Shown here: positions 43,155-51,127 of the stretch, piece by piece
Layout: each line of letters starts with the position of its first letter
How positions within the stretch are numbered: position 1 is the stretch's first letter
Source: Streptomyces sp. NBC_00483
GTDB taxonomy: Bacteria > Actinomycetota > Actinomycetes > Streptomycetales > Streptomycetaceae
Length of the DNA: 64,000 nucleotides
Assembly: GCF_036013745.1 (NCBI RefSeq)
Contig: NZ_CP107880.1
Location: 6,324,001-6,388,000 of the forward strand
Direction of reading: 5' to 3'
Position numbers and translations under genes: made by a program
Notes under the pieces: generated by a model
Database searches by the model: none
Told to the model about the DNA's origin: nothing
The model's input: only the letters and a program-made list of their open reading frames with translations

Positions 43155-43616
43155 TCAGCCGAGCCCGGCCTCCGCGACCCGCCGCAACAGCCCGTGCAGC
43201 GTCTCGCATTCGTCCTCGTCCAGCGGTGCGAGCAGCTCGCTCGTCACCCGCAGCCCCGCCTCGTCCGTGCCGCGCAGAAAGTCCCGCCCGTCGTCCGTGA
43301 GCACGACGATCCGGCTGCGCCGGTCGCCGGGGGACGGCCGCCGCTCGACGAACGAGGCCTTCTCCAGATCGTCGACCAGACCCACGATCGCGCTCGGGTC
43401 GTAGCCGAGCTGCGCGCTCAACTCCCTTTGCAGCGCGCCCTCGCCCGTGGCCAGGAAGCGCAGCACCGCGTAGTGGCGCAGGCGAAGCCCCGACTCCTGG
43501 AGCGAGGCGTTGAACAACTGCCCCGAGCGCAGGCCGAGCCGGTACAGCAGATAGCCCGTGTCGGCGTGCAGCCCGCGCATCCATGGCTCGTGCGCGTCGA
43601 TCGGGGCGGGGGTCAT
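43155..43616 (-). CDS. MarR-family transcriptional regulator
   Basis: ATG 43616 with GGGAGA five bases upstream; 153 residues. Upstream in-frame codons run into the intergenic region and are rejected. The winged helix ELSAQLGYDPSAIVGLVDDLE and wing VERRPSPGDRRSRIVVLT are diagnostic. It is divergent from the SDR-amidohydrolase-ligase-MaoC operon across 152 bp that contain an ATTG-N7-CAAT dyad, so it probably represses that operon and itself. Confidence 0.92.
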   Translation of the reverse strand: MTPAPIDAHEPWMRGLHADTGYLLYRLGLRSGQLFNASLQESGLRLRHYAVLRFLATGEGALQRELSAQLGYDPSAIVGLVDDLEKASFVERRPSPGDRRSRIVVLTDDGRDFLRGTDEAGLRVTSELLAPLDEDECETLHGLLRRVAEAGLG

Positions 43617-43688
43617 GGGGTCTCCCTGGGTGGGCGGGGCCTGCGGTGTGCCGCGACAGTCTCTCGTACATACGGGTCGACAACAACT

Positions 43689-43703
43689 ATTGACGTCACC
43701 AAT
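43689..43703. promoter_or_regulatory. Probable MarR operator
   Basis: ATTG-ACGTCAC-CAAT, a 4-7-4 dyad overlapping the perfect octamer TGACGTCA, in an AT-richer stretch (ATTG and AATTATTG nearby) between the MarR gene and the SDR operon. Size and position fit a MarR dimer site. Confidence 0.6.
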
Positions 43704-43768
43704 TATTGCTCTTAGCTTCCTTCTTGCCCCCACGTATCGCCGTATCGCTGGCAGGAAGGGACCCACAC

Positions 43769-44692
43769 GTGTCCATCGATCTCACCGGAAAGGCGGCCGT
43801 CGTCACCGGCGGCGGCCGTGGCCTCGGCCTCTCCTACGCCCATGCCCTCGCCGCCCACGGCGCCTCGGTCGTCGTCAACGACGTCGACGAGGCCGTCGCC
43901 GAAGCGGCCGTGAAGTCCATCCGCGAGGCGGGCGGCACGGCCGTCGCCGAGGTGGTCCCGGTCGGCACGGCCGAGGCCGCGGACCGCCTGGTGGCGCGGG
44001 CGGTGAGCGAGTTCGGCCGCCTCGACGTCCTGGTCACCAACGCCGGCATCCTGCGCGACAAGGTCCTGTGGAAGATGACCGACGAAGACTTCGACGCGGT
44101 GTTCACCACCCATCTGAAGGGCACCTTCACCTGCGCCCGCGCCGCCGCGGTCCGCATGCGCGAGCAGGGCGAGGGAGGCACGCTCGTCCTCGTCGGCTCG
44201 CCCGCGGGGCAACGGGGTAATTTCGGCCAGACGAACTACGCCGCCGCGAAGGCCGGCATCGTCGCCATGGCCCGTACGTGGTCGATGGAGCTGTCCCGGG
44301 CGAACATCACGGTCAACGCGATCGTCCCGGTCGCCGCGACGGCCATGACGGAGACGATCCCGGCCTTCGCCCCGTACGTGGAGGCCCTGCGCGGCGGCGA
44401 ACCGCTCCCGTCCTTCCTGCGCAAGGGCGAGGGCTTCGGCACACCGGAGGACTGCGCGGCCCTCGTCCCCTTCCTCGCCTCCGAAGCGGCCCGCTCCGTC
44501 ACCGGCCAGGCGATCGGCATCGGCGGCGACCGCCTCACGCTCTGGTCGCACCCGCAGGAGATCAAGTCGGCCTACGCGGACGGGGGCTGGACCCCGGACA
44601 CGATCGCCGACGCGTGGCCCACGTCGGTCGGCGCCGAACTCCAGACGGTGGGCATCCCCGCCCCGAAGCTTCCGGAGGGGGAGGCCCGATGA
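43769..44692 (+). CDS. Short-chain dehydrogenase/reductase
   Basis: GTG 43769 with AGGAAGG nine bases upstream; 307 residues, longer than a minimal SDR by a C-terminal extension of about 40 residues. TGGGRGLG (13-20) binds the nucleotide, NAG is at 91-93, and the catalytic pair is Tyr157/Lys161 in NYAAAKAG. Probably oxidises a hydroxyacyl or alcohol intermediate. First gene of a four-gene operon, with an ATGA overlap into the amidohydrolase gene; substrate unknown. Confidence 0.92.
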   Translation: MSIDLTGKAAVVTGGGRGLGLSYAHALAAHGASVVVNDVDEAVAEAAVKSIREAGGTAVAEVVPVGTAEAADRLVARAVSEFGRLDVLVTNAGILRDKVLWKMTDEDFDAVFTTHLKGTFTCARAAAVRMREQGEGGTLVLVGSPAGQRGNFGQTNYAAAKAGIVAMARTWSMELSRANITVNAIVPVAATAMTETIPAFAPYVEALRGGEPLPSFLRKGEGFGTPEDCAALVPFLASEAARSVTGQAIGIGGDRLTLWSHPQEIKSAYADGGWTPDTIADAWPTSVGAELQTVGIPAPKLPEGEAR

Positions 44693-45573
44693 ACGCGATG
44701 AACATCGACGAGCTGGCCGCGATCGACGTCCACACCCACGCGGAGGTGTCCTCCAAGGGCCACGGCTCCCTCTCCGACGACCTCCATGAGGCCTCGTCCG
44801 CGTACTTCAAGACCGAGGGCAACCGGAAGCCGACGCTCGAGGAGACGGCCGCGTACTACCGCGAGCGGAACATGGCCGCCGTGATCTTCACGGTCGACGC
44901 CGAGTCCGCGACGGGCACGGAGCCGGTCCCGAACGAGGAGGTGGCGGAGGCGGCGGCCGCCCACCCGGACGTCCTGATCCCCTTCGCCTCCATCGACCCG
45001 TTCCGGGGCAAGGCCGGAGTGAAGCAGGCCCGCCGCTTGGTGGAGGAGTACGGAGTAAAGGGCTTCAAATTCCACCCCTCCATCCAGGCCTTCTTCCCCA
45101 ACGACCGCGCGGTCGCCTACGACCTCTACGAGCTGATCGAGGAAACAGGCACCATCGCCCTCTTCCACACCGGCCAGACGGGCATCGGCGCGGGCGTGCC
45201 GGGCGGCGGCGGCATCCGCCTCAAGTACTCGAACCCCCTCCACGTGGACGACGTGGCGGCCGACTTCCCCCACCTCAAAATCATCCTGGCGCACCCGTCG
45301 TTCCCCTGGCAGGACGAGGCCCTGGCGGTGGCGACGCACAAGCCGGGCGTGCACATCGACCTCTCCGGCTGGTCCCCGAAGTACTTCCCGCCCCAGCTGA
45401 TCCAGTACGCGAACACGCTGCTCAAGGACAAGGTCCTCTTCGGCTCGGACTACCCGGTCCTGACCCCGGACCGCTGGCTCGCGGACTTCGCGAAGCTCCA
45501 GATCAAGGACGAGGTCCGCCCCAAGATCCTCAAGGAGAACGCGGCACGCCTGCTGGGCCTGACCAAGCCGTAG
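44689..45573 (+). CDS. Amidohydrolase (Amidohydro_2 / ACMSD-like TIM barrel)
   Basis: ATG 44689 overlaps the SDR stop (ATGA) and follows GGAGGGGGAGG; 294 residues. IDVHTHAEV supplies the H-x-H metal motif (H15, H17), KGFKFHPS a barrel strand, ILAHPSFPW the next His, and LFGSDYPVL the late Asp. This set is typical of Amidohydro_2 members such as decarboxylases of the ACMSD type and some lactonases or hydrolases. In this operon it may hydrolyse or decarboxylate a ring-derived acid; that is inference. Confidence 0.88.
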   Translation: MNAMNIDELAAIDVHTHAEVSSKGHGSLSDDLHEASSAYFKTEGNRKPTLEETAAYYRERNMAAVIFTVDAESATGTEPVPNEEVAEAAAAHPDVLIPFASIDPFRGKAGVKQARRLVEEYGVKGFKFHPSIQAFFPNDRAVAYDLYELIEETGTIALFHTGQTGIGAGVPGGGGIRLKYSNPLHVDDVAADFPHLKIILAHPSFPWQDEALAVATHKPGVHIDLSGWSPKYFPPQLIQYANTLLKDKVLFGSDYPVLTPDRWLADFAKLQIKDEVRPKILKENAARLLGLTKP

Positions 45574-45618
45574 CAGGCACGCGAGCCGCAGCAGGCACCG
45601 GAGCCATAGGAGGCACGG

Positions 45619-47133
45619 ATGCGCAACGAGGGACTGGGGTCATGGCCCGCACGCCGGGCCCGCAAGACCCCGCACCGCACCGCCCTGATCCACAACGGCA
45701 CCACATACACATACGCCGACCTGCACGACCGCACGACCCGCCTGGCGCACGCCCTGCGCGCACACGGCGTGCGCCGCGGCGACCGCGTCGCGTACCTCGG
45801 CCCGAACCACCCCTCGTACCTGGAGACACTGTTCGCGGCGGGCACGCTGGGGGCGGTCTTCGTCCCCCTCAACACCCGCCTGTCGACAGCCGAACTCGCC
45901 TACCAAATAGCCGACTCGGGAGCGAAAACCCTCCTGCACACGGGAGACGGGGAACACGCGAAGGCACTGTCGGTCCCGGTGACAATCGAGGCTGACGGAA
46001 GCGGATACGAGGAATTGCTGGAGGCCGCCCCAGCGGACCCGGTGGACGAGGCGGTCGGCGGCGACGACGTCTGCCTCATCATGTACACCTCGGGCACGAC
46101 GGGCCGCCCCAAGGGCGCGATGCTCACCCACGCCAACCTGACGTGGAACGCGATCAACGTCCTGGTCGACCACGACCTGATCGCGGACGAGGTCGCCCTC
46201 GTCTCGGCGCCCCTGTTCCACACGGCGGGCCTGAACATGCTGACGCTGCCGGTGCTGCTCAAGGGCGGCACGTGCGTCCTGGTCGGCGCGTTCGACCCGG
46301 CGGCCACGTTCGACCTGGTGCGGCGGCACGGTGTGACGTTCATGTTCGGCGTCCCGACGATGTTCGACCTGCTGACCCGCCAGCCCGCGTGGCCGACCGC
46401 GGACCTCTCGTCCCTACGCCTCCTGACCTGCGGGGGTGCCCCGGTGCCGCCGCCGCTGATCGCGGCCTACCAGGAACGCGGCCTCACCTTCCTCCAGGGC
46501 TACGGCATGACGGAGGCGGCCCCCGGCACCCTCTTCCTCGACGCGGAGCACGCGGTGAGCAAGGCGGGCTCGGCGGGCGTGCCGCACTTCTTCAGCGACG
46601 TACAGGTGGTGGGCCCGGACCTGACGCCGGTGGACACCGACGAGACGGGCGAGGTGGTGGTCCGCGGCCCACACGTGATGCCGGGCTACTGGGGCCTGCC
46701 GACGGAAACCGCAGCGGCCTTCTCCGACGGCTGGTTCCGCACGGGAGACGCGGCACGCGTGGACGCCGACGGCTACGTGACCATCGTCGACCGCTTCAAG
46801 GACATGATCATCTCGGGCGGCGAGAACATCTACCCCGCAGAGATCGAGGCCGCGCTGCTGGCCCACCCCGACGTGGCGGAGTGCGCGGTGATAGGCGTCC
46901 CCGACGAGAAATGGGGCGAGGTCCCCCGGGCCATAGTCGTCCCGCGCGCGGGCACGACCCCACTCCCCGAGACCCTCCTGACCTCCCTCTCCGGCCGGCT
47001 GGCGAAATACAAGATCCCCAAGTCCCTCCTCCTGGCCGACGGACTCCCGCGCACGGCCTCCGGAAAGCTCCTCAAATCCCGCCTGCGCGAGGCGCACGGC
47101 GGCTCTCACGAACAGGACGCCCAACAGCCATGA
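45619..47133 (+). CDS. Acyl-CoA ligase (AMP-binding, ANL superfamily)
   Basis: ATG 45619 with AGGAGG six bases upstream; 504 residues. Adenylation motifs: YTSGTTGRPKG (156-166), GYGMTEAAP, GWFRTGD and the hinge region DRFKDMIISGGENIYP, with the catalytic Lys in RTASGKLLK near the end. The length and hinge fit long- or medium-chain or aromatic acyl-CoA synthetases. Activates a carboxylic acid as a CoA ester, the entry step to the MaoC hydratase encoded next (ATGA overlap). Confidence 0.94.
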   Translation: MRNEGLGSWPARRARKTPHRTALIHNGTTYTYADLHDRTTRLAHALRAHGVRRGDRVAYLGPNHPSYLETLFAAGTLGAVFVPLNTRLSTAELAYQIADSGAKTLLHTGDGEHAKALSVPVTIEADGSGYEELLEAAPADPVDEAVGGDDVCLIMYTSGTTGRPKGAMLTHANLTWNAINVLVDHDLIADEVALVSAPLFHTAGLNMLTLPVLLKGGTCVLVGAFDPAATFDLVRRHGVTFMFGVPTMFDLLTRQPAWPTADLSSLRLLTCGGAPVPPPLIAAYQERGLTFLQGYGMTEAAPGTLFLDAEHAVSKAGSAGVPHFFSDVQVVGPDLTPVDTDETGEVVVRGPHVMPGYWGLPTETAAAFSDGWFRTGDAARVDADGYVTIVDRFKDMIISGGENIYPAEIEAALLAHPDVAECAVIGVPDEKWGEVPRAIVVPRAGTTPLPETLLTSLSGRLAKYKIPKSLLLADGLPRTASGKLLKSRLREAHGGSHEQDAQQP

Positions 47134-47594
47134 CCACGACCCTCACGGTGAACGGCCTGCCCGAACTCAAGAAGCTGTCCGGCACGGACCTCGGCACCAG
47201 CGACTGGCTCGAGATCACCCAGGACCGCATCAACACGTTCGCCGACGCGACGGGCGACCACCAGTGGATCCACGTGGACCCCGAACGCGCCGCGGCGGGC
47301 CCCTTCGGCGCCCCGATCGCCCACGGCTACCTGACCCTCTCCCTCTTCATCCCCCTCTTCACCGACCTCCTGGACGTCCAGGGCGTCACCACAAAGGTCA
47401 ACTACGGCCTCAACAAGGTCCGCTTCCCGTCCCCGGTCAAGGCGGGCTCCCGCATCCGCCTGTCGGCGCGGGTGGCATCAGTGGAAGAGGTGTCAGGCGA
47501 TGGAGCCCAAATCACCATCGACGGAACCATAGAAATAGAGGGCACCCAGAAGCCGGCAGCAGTCCTCCAAAGCGTCTCCCGCTTCTACGCCTGA
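47130..47594 (+). CDS. MaoC-family (R)-specific hydratase/dehydratase
   Basis: ATG 47130 overlaps the ligase stop (ATGA); 154 residues. The hydratase 2 motif is present: FADATGDHQWIHVDPERA followed by GPFGAPIAHGYLTLSL, with catalytic Asp and His. Hydrates an enoyl-CoA or dehydrates a hydroxyacyl-CoA. It closes the SDR-amidohydrolase-ligase-MaoC operon and is followed within 13 bp by a terminator. Confidence 0.94.
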   Translation: MTTTLTVNGLPELKKLSGTDLGTSDWLEITQDRINTFADATGDHQWIHVDPERAAAGPFGAPIAHGYLTLSLFIPLFTDLLDVQGVTTKVNYGLNKVRFPSPVKAGSRIRLSARVASVEEVSGDGAQITIDGTIEIEGTQKPAAVLQSVSRFYA

Positions 47595-47606
47595 CACGCA
47601 AACGCA

Positions 47607-47650
47607 AAAAGACCCCGCCGACAGCGTCTCCGCTGCTGACGGGGTCTTTC
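47607..47650. terminator. Terminator after the MaoC gene
   Basis: AAAGACCCC (47608-47616) pairs with GGGGTCTTT (47641-47649); an inner AGCG/CGCT stem closes a TCTC loop. Ends in TTT on the plus strand and AAAA-preceded on the other, so it can also terminate the leftward tRNA gene. Confidence 0.88.
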
Positions 47651-47667
47651 AGGCACCCAATTCAAGG

Positions 47668-47739
47668 TGCCCCCGGCAGGATTCGAACCTGCGCACCCGG
47701 CTCCGGAGGCCGATGCTCTATCCCCTGAGCTACGGGGGC
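47668..47739 (-). tRNA. tRNA-Arg (anticodon CCG)
   Basis: Read on the minus strand: acceptor stem GCCCCCG pairs with CGGGGGC, discriminator A then encoded CC. D arm around TAGCTCAGGGGATAGAGC, anticodon stem TCGGC/GCCGG with loop CTCCGGA giving anticodon CCG, T arm with GGTTCGAATCC. Complete cloverleaf of 72 bases; CCA is not fully encoded. Reads CGG codons, which are frequent in this GC-rich genome. It lies near nrtL, an ArgRS-derived gene. Confidence 0.96.
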
Positions 47740-47901
47740 GTGCGCCGCGCTGTGCGTGGCGACGGGTAGAACACTACCAGCTCCTTTGAGGTCCTCAGGA
47801 ACGGGTTATTGGGCGGGGAGCGGCGGGGTTCGTGTCGCCTGTAGGGGGCGGAAGTGGGGAAAACCCGGACGCGGTGACCGGTGTCGACCTACTCTCGAGT
47901 T

Positions 47902-48378
47902 GTGCCAGGCGCGTCCGGCCGAGTCCTTGTCGTGGACGACAACAAGGTGATTCGGCAGCTGATCAGGGTCAATCTCGAGCTGGAGGGCTTCGAGGTCGTG
48001 ACCGCGGCCGATGGTGCCGAGTGTTTGGAAGTGATCGACCAGGTGCGGCCCGACGTCGTCACGCTGGACGTCGTCATGCCCCGGCTCGACGGGCTGCGGA
48101 CCGCCGCCCGGCTGCGGGCGGACGCCCGTACGCGTTCGTTGCCCATCGTCATCGTCAGCGCCTGCACCCAGTACGAGGTCGAGAGCGGGCTCGACGTCGG
48201 CGTCGACGCGTTTCTCGCCAAGCCCTTCGAGCCGAGTGAACTGGTGCGTGTCGTACGGCAGTTGAGCGAGCAGGGGCGCGCGGGGGCGGCCCCCGGCGGT
48301 GCCTCCCGCGCGGGTGCAGGGCGCCCCGTGAGTGCCGCAGATGACGCCGAGCAGGCCACCCGCACCGCCGACGCCTGA
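47902..48378 (+). CDS. Stand-alone response regulator receiver protein
   Basis: 158 residues from GTG 47902; a GTG at 47881 would add seven residues. Neither has a clear Shine-Dalgarno, so a leaderless or short-leader mRNA is possible. The receiver is complete: RVLVVDDNK, phospho-acceptor D56 in VTLDVVMPR, and K in FLAKPFEPSEL. There is no output domain, only a Gly/Ala-rich tail of about 35 residues. No kinase gene is adjacent. It lies between tRNA-Arg and nrtL, as in other streptomycetes. Confidence 0.87.
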   Translation: MPGASGRVLVVDDNKVIRQLIRVNLELEGFEVVTAADGAECLEVIDQVRPDVVTLDVVMPRLDGLRTAARLRADARTRSLPIVIVSACTQYEVESGLDVGVDAFLAKPFEPSELVRVVRQLSEQGRAGAAPGGASRAGAGRPVSAADDAEQATRTADA

Positions 48379-48469
48379 GCGTCCCGCCGGCCCGGCTCCC
48401 CGTCCGTATCCCGGACCTTCCGGGAAACCGACTCGCCTACCCACCCCCCTCCTCCCATACGCTTGTCCC

Positions 48470-49561
48470 GTGACCCCCGCCGAGCTCTCCCGCACCGTCC
48501 TGCGCGCCGTCCGTCGCGCGGTCGACGACGGCGAGCTCGACGCGGCCGTGTGCGCGGCGGGCGAGGAGCGGATCGTCGTCGAGCGGCCGCGGGCCGGCGG
48601 GCAGGGGGACTACGCCACCAACGTCGCGCTGCAGCTCGCCCGCCCTGCCGGACGGCCCCCGCGTCAGGTCGCCGAGATCCTGTCCCGTCGGCTCGGGGAG
48701 AGCCCCGGTATCGACGGTGTCGTCGTCACCGGACCCGGGTTTCTCAATGTCAGGCTGTCGGAATCCGCGTCCGCCTCCGGCGCATTCGTCGCGGAGATCC
48801 TGAGCGCCGGGGAGCGATACGGGTTCGCTGAAGGCGCCACCGCCACCGGTCAGGTTGTTCAGTTGCACGCTCCCGACGAGGTGCGTGCCCTCGTCGTCAT
48901 GGACTCCGTCGCCCGTCTGCTGCGCTCCCAAGGCGTCCACGTACGGACCAGCTGCGCAGGCCGGCCCCGGCCCGAGTGGGTCGACGTCCTCGGCGTCCAC
49001 GTCGACGCGGTCGGCAGCCCCGACGGCGGCATCGGCATCCGGCCCGTGCCCGCCCCCGCCGACCCCATGCCGCTCGGCCGTGACGCCGCCCGCTGGGCTC
49101 TGCTCCACCCCGCGGCCCACGACCGGCCCCGCATCGGCGACGACGAGCACCAGCACCTCGCACAGCGTGAGTCCAATCCGCTCTTCCGCGTCCGGTACGC
49201 CCACGCCCGCACCCACGCCCTGACCCGCAACGCCGCGGACCTCGGCTTCACCGCCGACCCCACCGGACCCGCCGGGCATGCCGAAGACGTACCCGGTCAG
49301 GAAGACCTCGTCGCCGTGCTCGCCGACCACCCCCGCATCCTCCGCGCCGCAGCCGAGCAGCACGCCCTCGACCGGCTCGCCCGGCACCTCGTCGGCGTTG
49401 CCGACACCTTCATGGCCTCGCTCTGTCCGGCCGTACTGCCCCAAGGCGAGGAGAAACCCTCGGCCGCCCACCGTGCCCGGCTCGCGCTCGCCGAAGCCGT
49501 CGGGACGGTGCTCGCAGGCGGCCTGACCCTGCTCGGCATCGACGCACCCGAACATCTGTGA
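48470..49561 (+). CDS. nrtL: ArgRS-derived anticodon-binding protein NrtL
   Basis: GTG 48470; 363 residues, against roughly 550-590 for an arginyl-tRNA synthetase. The N-terminal 90 residues match the ArgRS N-terminal (Add-1) tRNA-binding domain: DYATNVALQLAR, RQVAEILSRRL and GPGFLNVRLS. The C-terminal part resembles the DALR anticodon-binding helical domain: NPLFRVRYAHARTHAL and an ending GLTLLGIDAPEHL. The HIGH signature is absent: where NPTGPLHIGH is expected the sequence is QLHAPDEVRALVVMD. Thus it cannot be a normal synthetase. It occupies the argS position upstream of lysA seen in other Actinobacteria. Function unknown, perhaps tRNA binding. Confidence 0.86.
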   Translation: MTPAELSRTVLRAVRRAVDDGELDAAVCAAGEERIVVERPRAGGQGDYATNVALQLARPAGRPPRQVAEILSRRLGESPGIDGVVVTGPGFLNVRLSESASASGAFVAEILSAGERYGFAEGATATGQVVQLHAPDEVRALVVMDSVARLLRSQGVHVRTSCAGRPRPEWVDVLGVHVDAVGSPDGGIGIRPVPAPADPMPLGRDAARWALLHPAAHDRPRIGDDEHQHLAQRESNPLFRVRYAHARTHALTRNAADLGFTADPTGPAGHAEDVPGQEDLVAVLADHPRILRAAAEQHALDRLARHLVGVADTFMASLCPAVLPQGEEKPSAAHRARLALAEAVGTVLAGGLTLLGIDAPEHL

Positions 49562-49593
49562 CACAGAAGTAGACGAAGAGAGCCACCGCAGCC

Positions 49594-50988
49594 ATGAGCC
49601 GTTCCGCACACCCCGCCGGCCCCCGTCACGCCGACGTCCTGCCCGAGGGCCACTACAACAGCGCCCCGCCCACCGACCTCAACGTCCTCGACCCGAAGGT
49701 GTGGGCGCAGACCGTGGCCCGTGCCGGCGACGGTGGCGTCAGCGTCGGCGGCATCGAGGTCGCCCGGCTCGCCGAGGAGTTCGGCACGCCGGCGTACTTC
49801 CTCGACGAGACCGACTTCCGTGCCAGGTGCGCCGCCTGGCGTGACGCCTTCGGGCCCGACGCCGATGTCTTCTATGCCGGTAAGGCCTTCCTCAGCCGCG
49901 CTGTCGTGCGGTGGCTGGACGAGGAGGGGCTGAATCTGGATGTCTGCTCAGGGGGCGAGCTTGCTACCGCGCTCTCCGCGGGCATGCCCGCCGAGCGCAT
50001 CGCCTTCCACGGCAACAACAAGACCGAGGAAGAGATCAGCCGCGCGGTCCAGGTCGGCGTCGGGCGCATCGTGCTCGACTCCTTCCAGGAGATCGCGCGC
50101 GTCGCCCACATCGCCGACGGCCTCGGCAAGCGGCAGCGCGTGCAGATCCGCGTCACCGTGGGCGTCGAGGCGCACACCCACGAGTTCATCGCCACCGCGC
50201 ACGAGGACCAGAAGTTCGGCATCGCCCTCGCCGACGGGCAGGCGGCAGAGGCCGTGCGGCGCGCCATCAAGCTGGACGGCATCGAGCTCATTGGGATCCA
50301 CTCGCACATCGGGTCGCAGATCTTCGACATGGCGGGCTTTGAAGTTGCCGCGCGCCGTGTGGTCGGGCTGCTCGCCGAGGTGCGCGACGAGCACGGCATC
50401 GAGCTTCCCGAGATCGACCTCGGTGGCGGTCTCGGCATCGCGTACACCAGCGACGACGACCCCCGCGAGCCGCACGAGATCGCCAAGGCGCTCAACGAGA
50501 TCGTCGGCCGTGAGTGCGAGGCGGCGAACCTCCGCACCCCCCGTATCTCCGTCGAGCCCGGCCGCGCCATCGTCGGCCCGACCGCCTTCACGCTCTACAC
50601 CGTCGGCACCGTCAAGCCGCTCGAAGGACTGCGTACCTACGTCTCCGTCGACGGCGGCATGTCCGACAACATTCGCACCGCGCTCTACGACGCCGAGTAC
50701 ACCGTCGCCCTCGTCTCCCGCCGCTCCGAGGCCGAGCCGATGCTCGTCCGTGTCGTCGGCAAGCACTGTGAGAGTGGCGACATCGTCGTGAAGGACGCGT
50801 TCCTGCCGTCCGATGTCGCTGCCGGGGACCTCATCGCCGTGCCGGCCACCGGCGCGTACTGCCGCTCCATGGCCAGCAACTACAACCACGCACTTCGCCC
50901 GCCCGTCGTCGCCGTGCGCGACGGCGAGGCCCGGGTGATCGTCCGGCGCGAGACGGAGGAAGATCTCCTGCGTCTCGACGTCGGATAA
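49594..50988 (+). CDS. lysA: Diaminopimelate decarboxylase
   Basis: ATG 49594 lies 32 bp after nrtL; 464 residues. A fold-type III PLP enzyme: the cofactor Lys97 lies in VFYAGKAFL, followed by DVCSGGELATAL, HSHIGSQI, and the glycine loop EIDLGGGLGIAY; substrate-side Cys and Tyr residues are in KHCESGD and YCRSMASNYN. Converts meso-diaminopimelate to L-lysine, the last step of lysine synthesis. Same strand as nrtL and hom, but a large hairpin (50994-51064) separates it from hom. Confidence 0.97.
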   Translation: MSRSAHPAGPRHADVLPEGHYNSAPPTDLNVLDPKVWAQTVARAGDGGVSVGGIEVARLAEEFGTPAYFLDETDFRARCAAWRDAFGPDADVFYAGKAFLSRAVVRWLDEEGLNLDVCSGGELATALSAGMPAERIAFHGNNKTEEEISRAVQVGVGRIVLDSFQEIARVAHIADGLGKRQRVQIRVTVGVEAHTHEFIATAHEDQKFGIALADGQAAEAVRRAIKLDGIELIGIHSHIGSQIFDMAGFEVAARRVVGLLAEVRDEHGIELPEIDLGGGLGIAYTSDDDPREPHEIAKALNEIVGRECEAANLRTPRISVEPGRAIVGPTAFTLYTVGTVKPLEGLRTYVSVDGGMSDNIRTALYDAEYTVALVSRRSEAEPMLVRVVGKHCESGDIVVKDAFLPSDVAAGDLIAVPATGAYCRSMASNYNHALRPPVVAVRDGEARVIVRRETEEDLLRLDVG

Positions 50989-50993
50989 ATGAA

Positions 50994-51064
50994 ATCTACG
51001 TCTCACGATCCGGACCGGGGGCTGAAACCCCGGTCCGGTGGGTGAGACTGGACCCACCGTAGAT
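50994..51064. promoter_or_regulatory. Nested hairpin between lysA and hom (terminator or attenuator)
   Basis: Three nested complementary pairs around one centre: ATCTACG/CGTAGAT (50994-51000, 51058-51064), GTCTCAC/GTGAGAC (51000-51006, 51042-51048) and CCGGACCGGGG/CCCCGGTCCGG (51010-51020, 51028-51038) with loop GCTGAAA. The inner 11-bp stem is perfect. No T-run follows, so a simple intrinsic terminator is not certain. Confidence 0.7.
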
Positions 51065-51101
51065 ACACGTAGCGATACACGTAGAGATACGTCGAAGTAT
51101 C
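51062..51101. repeat. 12-bp tandem repeats before hom
   Basis: GATACACGTAGC (51062-51073) and GATACACGTAGA (51074-51085) are followed by GATACGTCGAAGTATC, itself a GATAC/GTATC hairpin (51086-51101). It lies 27-66 bp upstream of the hom start and could be an operator array. Confidence 0.6.
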
Positions 51102-51127
51102 GGAAGCAGTAGAGGAAACGAGGTCGC

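Noticed and set aside
50989..51127. T-box or lysine riboswitch before hom
   Set aside because: No T-box bulge sequence, specifier loop or lysine-aptamer core can be recognised; only hairpins and short repeats are seen.
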